A stretch of 64,000 nt of DNA from assembly GCA_030529425.1 (NCBI GenBank), contig JAUMWX010000001.1, positions 1 through 64,000 on the forward strand, given 5' to 3'. Of this stretch, positions 61,801 through 64,000 are shown piece after piece. Within the stretch, counting starts at the first letter, position 1. Each line of letters opens with the position of its first letter. The notes under the pieces were generated by a model. That model did not search any database. It was not told the DNA's origin and was given only the letters and a program-made list of their open reading frames with translations. This stretch comes from Tissierellia bacterium (lineage in GTDB: Bacteria; Bacillota; Clostridia; Tissierellales; Peptoniphilaceae). A program made the translations under genes and the position numbers.

Positions 61801-64000
61801 AATCATAAGGTCCCGATATTTCTTCGACTTTTTCTATTCTGAAGTCAATCTTCTTGTTCTTTACAGTCTTTTTGAACAACTTGCCTACATATGGATCAAC
61901 ATTAAATTCTAAAGGTTCGCGACCTTTTATATATCCATCCGGAGCTTTAATTTCATCAACTCGATATCTTCCGTATTCCAAATCCTCAAATGAAATAATG
62001 CCCGACTCACCTGTAGTTTGGGTGTATTTCTTATCCTGAACTCCTTCATCCTCCAATTCGATATATTGACCGTTTTTAAATTTCGATAACTTAAATGTAG
62101 CTCCTTCCAGTTTTTGATTCGTGTCCGCATCAATTTTTGTAATTTCTATTCTGCTTGTTTTAGTTGATCTGATATTAGTAACAAGCAAAATATCCTTTCT
62201 CAGATATGGTTTATGATCAATCGACTTGACTTCTCCATTGTCATCAAGATAGAATTCTACAAAACCTCTTTCTTCGTAATCTTGCGGAGCGTTTTCCTCG
62301 ACAAGTTTATAAACTATATTAGGAATTAGAGATTTGAAAACTATTGATCCACTGGAATTAGTGGTTTCAAGAGATTCCAATACATCCTGAGATCCGTCAT
62401 TTACTATTGAAAGATTTTGTATCCTTCTTCCAGTTTTGTAAAGCTTAAAATTAACATCTCGCAATCTTATACCTTCGGATAATCTTCTTTCATAATCTTG
62501 CTTTTGTCTTACTAAATCCTTAACCCCCAATTTTATCAACTCTAAATTATACTTTTCATTTTGAATCTCAAATTGATATATTGTATGATCCGGATTTCCG
62601 GTATCTACAGAACTTTCAAACTTTGATATGGAAGGATTATTAAATCCGGCTTCCAGTGGAAGTTCGAGTATCACCGGTTCGATTAATGTAAATCTATTCC
62701 TGTTGCTTACCTCAGTAAGTTTATATTGAGATTTGGTAAGATTTTCAAAAACTACCACGCCGTTTCTGTCAGTTAAACCCTCTTTTACCTCATTTGTAAA
62801 AATATTTTCAAGTGAAAATTTAACATTTTGTATATTATCATGTCCGGACTTTTTATTTATCTTTATGGTGTATCTCTTATTGTCCGGCGGATCCAGCTTC
62901 TTGTCCTCAAATACTTGTATTATTTCAGCATTTGGATTCAGTCCGTTGTCGATTGCCTGTATATCCTTTTCATAATCCGATAGAGTAAGATTTTTAACGA
63001 ATTTTTGAGTATCTATCTTGTATCCCTTAGGAGCAACTATTTCTTGTATCGTATACGGTTTGTAATATACATTTTTGAAATATATGTTTCCGTCAGGTCC
63101 CGAAACGGATTCTCTTACAATATCGCCCTGTGAAAGTCTATATCTTGCTCCCTGCAACACTTCTTTTGTGTCAGTGTCTATCTTCTTGAATACCAAATCT
63201 CTCTTAGGAGAAATTAACCTGTTTACAACCTTGGTAGCTTCCGTGTATCTTTCTGATTCCCCGTAATTGATAGCAATACTGTTTCTTGCAACTTTTCCCT
63301 CCCAATCTCTTACATTATCCATTGAATAATTAGGAGCCTTCATCTCAACGATAACTTCAAGTCTATGACCGGGCGGAATTGCACTTTCCTTCTTTCCTCC
63401 CAAATATATTCCAACCGTTTCGTTTACATTGTCAGTAATGTATTCAGGATTATTTATCGCTTTATCAACCCACTCTTTAGTTGTACCGTCCAATATCGTC
63501 TTAGGAAAATCAGATTTATTTTTCAAAAATATAATAGGATAATTTTGAGGATCCGTAACCTTCACCTCATCTGTTTTATTGTTAATTATCTGTATCGACT
63601 TAACTCCCAAAAATTGATTTCTAAATTCCGATCCCCTCAAGGAATGATTTCCTATCAAGTTCCTAACCAGATTTCTATCCAGCAAATCAGGGAAAAGGTC
63701 GAATATTTCTATTTTTTCTATATTTATAGGGAAATTATTTGACACCTCAAATTTGTATTCAAATTTTTCTCCCGGAATAGTGTCTATTTCGGTTCCCCAA
63801 TGGCCGTCCACGCTGGATTTTCTGATAAATTTTTTACCTGAAAGAGAGTCGTTAAGCAAAACGCTTAAGTCATAATTTGCCGTAGAAAGTTTTTTCCCGG
63901 ATTCTTCAGGAGTGCTTTGTCCGTTTTTTATCTCTATTTTTTCATCCGGAGCAATTCCCGTTTCGGTAAAATCTATATATGATTTATTTTTTATTATTGA
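55856..64000 (-). CDS. Giant sortase-anchored Cna_B/SpaA-type surface protein, N-terminus outside window
   Basis: Open from the right edge (no true start; a TTG at 63859 is not needed) for 2,714 codons. The visible N-terminal part has a beta-rich adhesin-like region (~1-250). About seven SpaA-like domains follow (LVFKKIDTDTKEVLQGARYR; IEITKIDADTNQKLEGATFK; INITKFEGRENKVLKDAEFS), then ~16 Cna_B repeats of the type VTKIWEDESNNLDRPEEIRI ... YTVEE, whose Lys/Asn/Glu triads form isopeptide bonds in this fold. The end is APETGD, a membrane helix and KKKR, a sortase A-type signal. Likely a long adhesin stalk. A 585-residue block is tandemly duplicated (56579-60088). Confidence 0.9.
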   Translation of the reverse strand, partial: SIIKNKSYIDFTETGIAPDEKIEIKNGQSTPEESGKKLSTANYDLSVLLNDSLSGKKFIRKSSVDGHWGTEIDTIPGEKFEYKFEVSNNFPINIEKIEIFDLFPDLLDRNLVRNLIGNHSLRGSEFRNQFLGVKSIQIINNKTDEVKVTDPQNYPIIFLKNKSDFPKTILDGTTKEWVDKAINNPEYITDNVNETVGIYLGGKKESAIPPGHRLEVIVEMKAPNYSMDNVRDWEGKVARNSIAINYGESERYTEATKVVNRLISPKRDLVFKKIDTDTKEVLQGARYRLSQGDIVRESVSGPDGNIYFKNVYYKPYTIQEIVAPKGYKIDTQKFVKNLTLSDYEKDIQAIDNGLNPNAEIIQVFEDKKLDPPDNKRYTIKINKKSGHDNIQNVKFSLENIFTNEVKEGLTDRNGVVVFENLTKSQYKLTEVSNRNRFTLIEPVILELPLEAGFNNPSISKFESSVDTGNPDHTIYQFEIQNEKYNLELIKLGVKDLVRQKQDYERRLSEGIRLRDVNFKLYKTGRRIQNLSIVNDGSQDVLESLETTNSSGSIVFKSLIPNIVYKLVEENAPQDYEERGFVEFYLDDNGEVKSIDHKPYLRKDILLVTNIRSTKTSRIEITKIDADTNQKLEGATFKLSKFKNGQYIELEDEGVQDKKYTQTTGESGIISFEDLEYGRYRVDEIKAPDGYIKGREPLEFNVDPYVGKLFKKTVKNKKIDFRIEKVEEISGPYDSTEAANRELENLKVQREDAEDLFVAESRIYKRLKGAKIKLSQRYTNDAGLIATKEIKPISTEENGYSVYKYGEGMSQYGSFIVEELTAPTGYKKLRSQNIKLDRILNYEKPSAVFYLKNKPIKGQINITKFEGRENKVLKDAEFSIYEGRLTEEQLLNATPIARKTTDKDGIIRFIDLDLGDYTVVETKAPTNYKVLDNNLKHVILTPDRSIVQLSFYNNFATTTLLLRKVDDNGKPIENLDESNFELYYDGIFHSTGVASNQTGVIKFENVPIIGRYKVKEKKAPRGYVILGSGEHDFEITPQKPLSTDATQNEIIEFVNKEQIDIKGSKQWIGGKEAERPDVFLKLFRNYNGGNEEALDVEIKKIGKVDGEINFGKFDKYKHLENGTVLEYKYYVKEVDEQSKDLDLSRYHYISKYTGVNEGERSLNIENTYESPKTGLTVTKMWENGKNVVKPDFKFELYRKTENTEYEPVVGKEATVPKPGIMNIAIGQDLKTHFNDLPINDKNANPYTYMVKEVRQDGSEIDKADLFIPAENEIVAEKIEGTEELRVKFVNQFTIPKKEVEATKIWIDGPQERPDVWFKLYRNVENGEVEEVPVNVLKVDKTSNKAVWSNVDSTDIEGRAYTFTVKEVNEMGENVSPKNYEKSEEGLKVTNTYVSPKIQKKVRKTWEFVDGEQIPSEIELILKRRAEGVEEVVANRKLDNSFAVENNEKVWEYVFENLDQTNKNGVEYDYTIEEKESKLLEGYDKEVLVTQEGFEIVNRQKKTSKPVSKVWENQTRDENPEKVVIDLYRSDKKDMPYKSIELKEDNQWRYEFTNLPTHDSLGNEYEYSVEEREVKGYVKSIDQERGIVTNTKETISLEVTKIWEDESNNLDRPEEIRIKLYRNKEEDSNPYEIAILRKTDSENEWKHTFNNLPKYDISGRQYKYTVEEEKISGYKTVIEEYSVTNIRELVNIPVVKVWEQKEKIYPKQITYRLYREGEEIAQKTLSREEAEKNGEWNYTFEVDKQGRKLPKTNPISGKEYRYRISEDKVEGYTTEIEGFNVKNIQNTRVVQIEKVWENGPKPETILQLRRKVEVEGQDRVDDAFKIEFRADKDNLVSENYRVPTHDGEEREYSYYVEEPTVPENYEASVKGFVVTNRYVQPKKEVEATKIWIDGPQERPDVWFKLYRNVENGEVEEVPVNVLKVDKTSNKAVWSNVDSTDIEGRAYTFTVKEVNEMGENVSPKNYEKSEEGLKVTNTYVSPKIQKKVRKTWEFVDGEQIPSEIELILKRRAEGVEEVVANRKLDNSFAVENNEKVWEYVFENLDQTNKNGVEYDYTIEEKESKLLEGYDKEVLVTQEGFEIVNRQKKTSKPVSKVWENQTRDENPEKVVIDLYRSDKKDMPYKSIELKEDNQWRYEFTNLPTHDSLGNEYEYSVEEREVKGYVKSIDQERGIVTNTKETISLEVTKIWEDESNNLDRPEEIRIKLYRNKEEDSNPYEIAILRKTDSENEWKHTFNNLPKYDISGRQYKYTVEEEKISGYKTVIEEYSVTNIRELVNIPVVKVWEQKEKIYPKQITYRLYREGEEIAQKTLSREEAEKNGEWNYTFEVDKQGRKLPKTNPISGKEYRYRISEDKVEGYTTEIEGFNVKNIQNTRVVQIEKVWENGPKPETILQLRRKVEVEGQDRVDDAFKIEFRADKDNLVSENYRVPTHDGEEREYSYYVEEPTVPENYEASVKGFVVTNRYVQPKKEVEATKIWVNAPKEKPEIWLQLYRKTDKVDEKIGKPEVLNSNEEKSTIKWKDLEEFDLDGNIYEYYVKEVDSQGNPFVPENYVNEEKGLEITNTYQSIKTSIEVLKKWENIDINNVPEVTVKLVKNGIGTDKIIKLNKLNGWKSSFDNLDKYEVIEGIEREIVYTIEEISENTEKIGEIKLGDDKFNYRIEKVENGYVIINKKIDEPKTDKAPETGDNFNHMLRINGFILAIAVFLILEKKKRVKNTI
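56579..60121 (-). repeat. 1,755-bp tandem duplication inside the surface-protein gene
   Basis: Copy 1 is 56579-58333, copy 2 is 58334-60088, and the first 33 bp of a third copy lie at 60089-60121. The predicted proteins of the two copies show no difference, and all sampled DNA matches. Each unit is 585 codons and holds six different Cna_B domains, beginning KKEVEATKIWIDGPQERPDV and continuing through VRKTW, VSKVW, VTKIW, VVKVW and IEKVW. In-frame length and identity point to recent unequal crossing-over at the EVEATKIW sequence. Confidence 0.95.

Noticed and set aside
1..64000. tRNA and rRNA genes
   Set aside because: No cloverleaf with conserved GGTTCGAATCC-type T-arm or rRNA segment was recognised by eye; a tRNAscan run would settle it.

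Overview
The window looks like the chromosome of a low-GC Gram-positive anaerobe. An NAD-linked four-gene [FeFe]-hydrogenase operon, oxygen-independent metabolism genes, strong AGGAGG-type ribosome sites and a giant sortase-anchored Cna_B surface protein fit the Tissierellia/Peptoniphilaceae (Peptoniphilus-like cocci). That placement is inference from gene content, not a database match. Almost all genes point leftward (minus strand).

Layout. (1) 1-5.3 kb: an E/K-rich membrane-anchored protein cut by the window edge, an XRE regulator with membrane helices, an AlbA_2/Schlafen-type ATPase with a frameshift, a DUF3267 metalloprotease and a DUF4143 AAA ATPase. (2) 5.3-32.9 kb: a strongly decayed accessory mosaic. 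It holds phage portal and terminase fragments flanking a broken peptide-type ABC exporter and a truncated PqqD-like peptide; an intact AbiE toxin-antitoxin pair with a 52-bp palindromic operator; a multiply frameshifted methylase/specificity restriction module; and an intact ABC-2 exporter ending in a possible YcaO stub. It also holds three related oriT-like sites, two MobC genes, a relaxase split by a group II intron whose reverse transcriptase has been deleted, remnants of a Tn1549-type conjugation/replication module (VirD4 stub, broken PcfB, DnaC-like loader, RepA_N protein) and a large serine recombinase. Last come a second AlbA_2 protein and an operon of about 13 orphan polymorphic-toxin immunity-type genes (SMI1/KNR4, DUF1877, DUF4259-like, DUF4375, DUF4241, DUF4274 and unknowns). 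(3) The mosaic ends inside or just beside the 3' end of rlmD, whose last ~85 codons are much more AT-rich than the rest of the gene, as expected if an integrated element supplied a replacement C-terminus.

(4) 33-55.8 kb is ordinary core genome: rlmD, a glycosyltransferase coupled to an ArsC-like protein, a lipoprotein, the HndABCD-type hydrogenase, transketolase, a thioredoxin-like protein, FtsH, a PfkB sugar kinase, MscS with DUF951, a DUF5711 protein, UppP, a TtcA-like thiolase, RlmH, a WalJ-type metallo-hydrolase and a DUF212 protein. A yybP-ykoY (Mn2+) riboswitch controls a P-type cation ATPase. (5) 55.9-64 kb is one giant LPXTG-type surface protein containing a perfect-looking 1,755-bp tandem duplication, running off the right edge.

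How the parts relate: the accessory region looks like successive insertions of mobilizable elements that recombined at shared oriT/mob sequences and then decayed. The surviving cargo is defensive or competitive (AbiE, immunity genes, exporter). The strongest items for follow-up are the orphan immunity operon, the RT-less group II intron sitting in the relaxase active-site codons, the oriT mosaic, the RiPP-like debris, the 45-bp repeats R1-R4, the unassigned structured element at 14.4-14.6 kb, and the surface-protein duplication.
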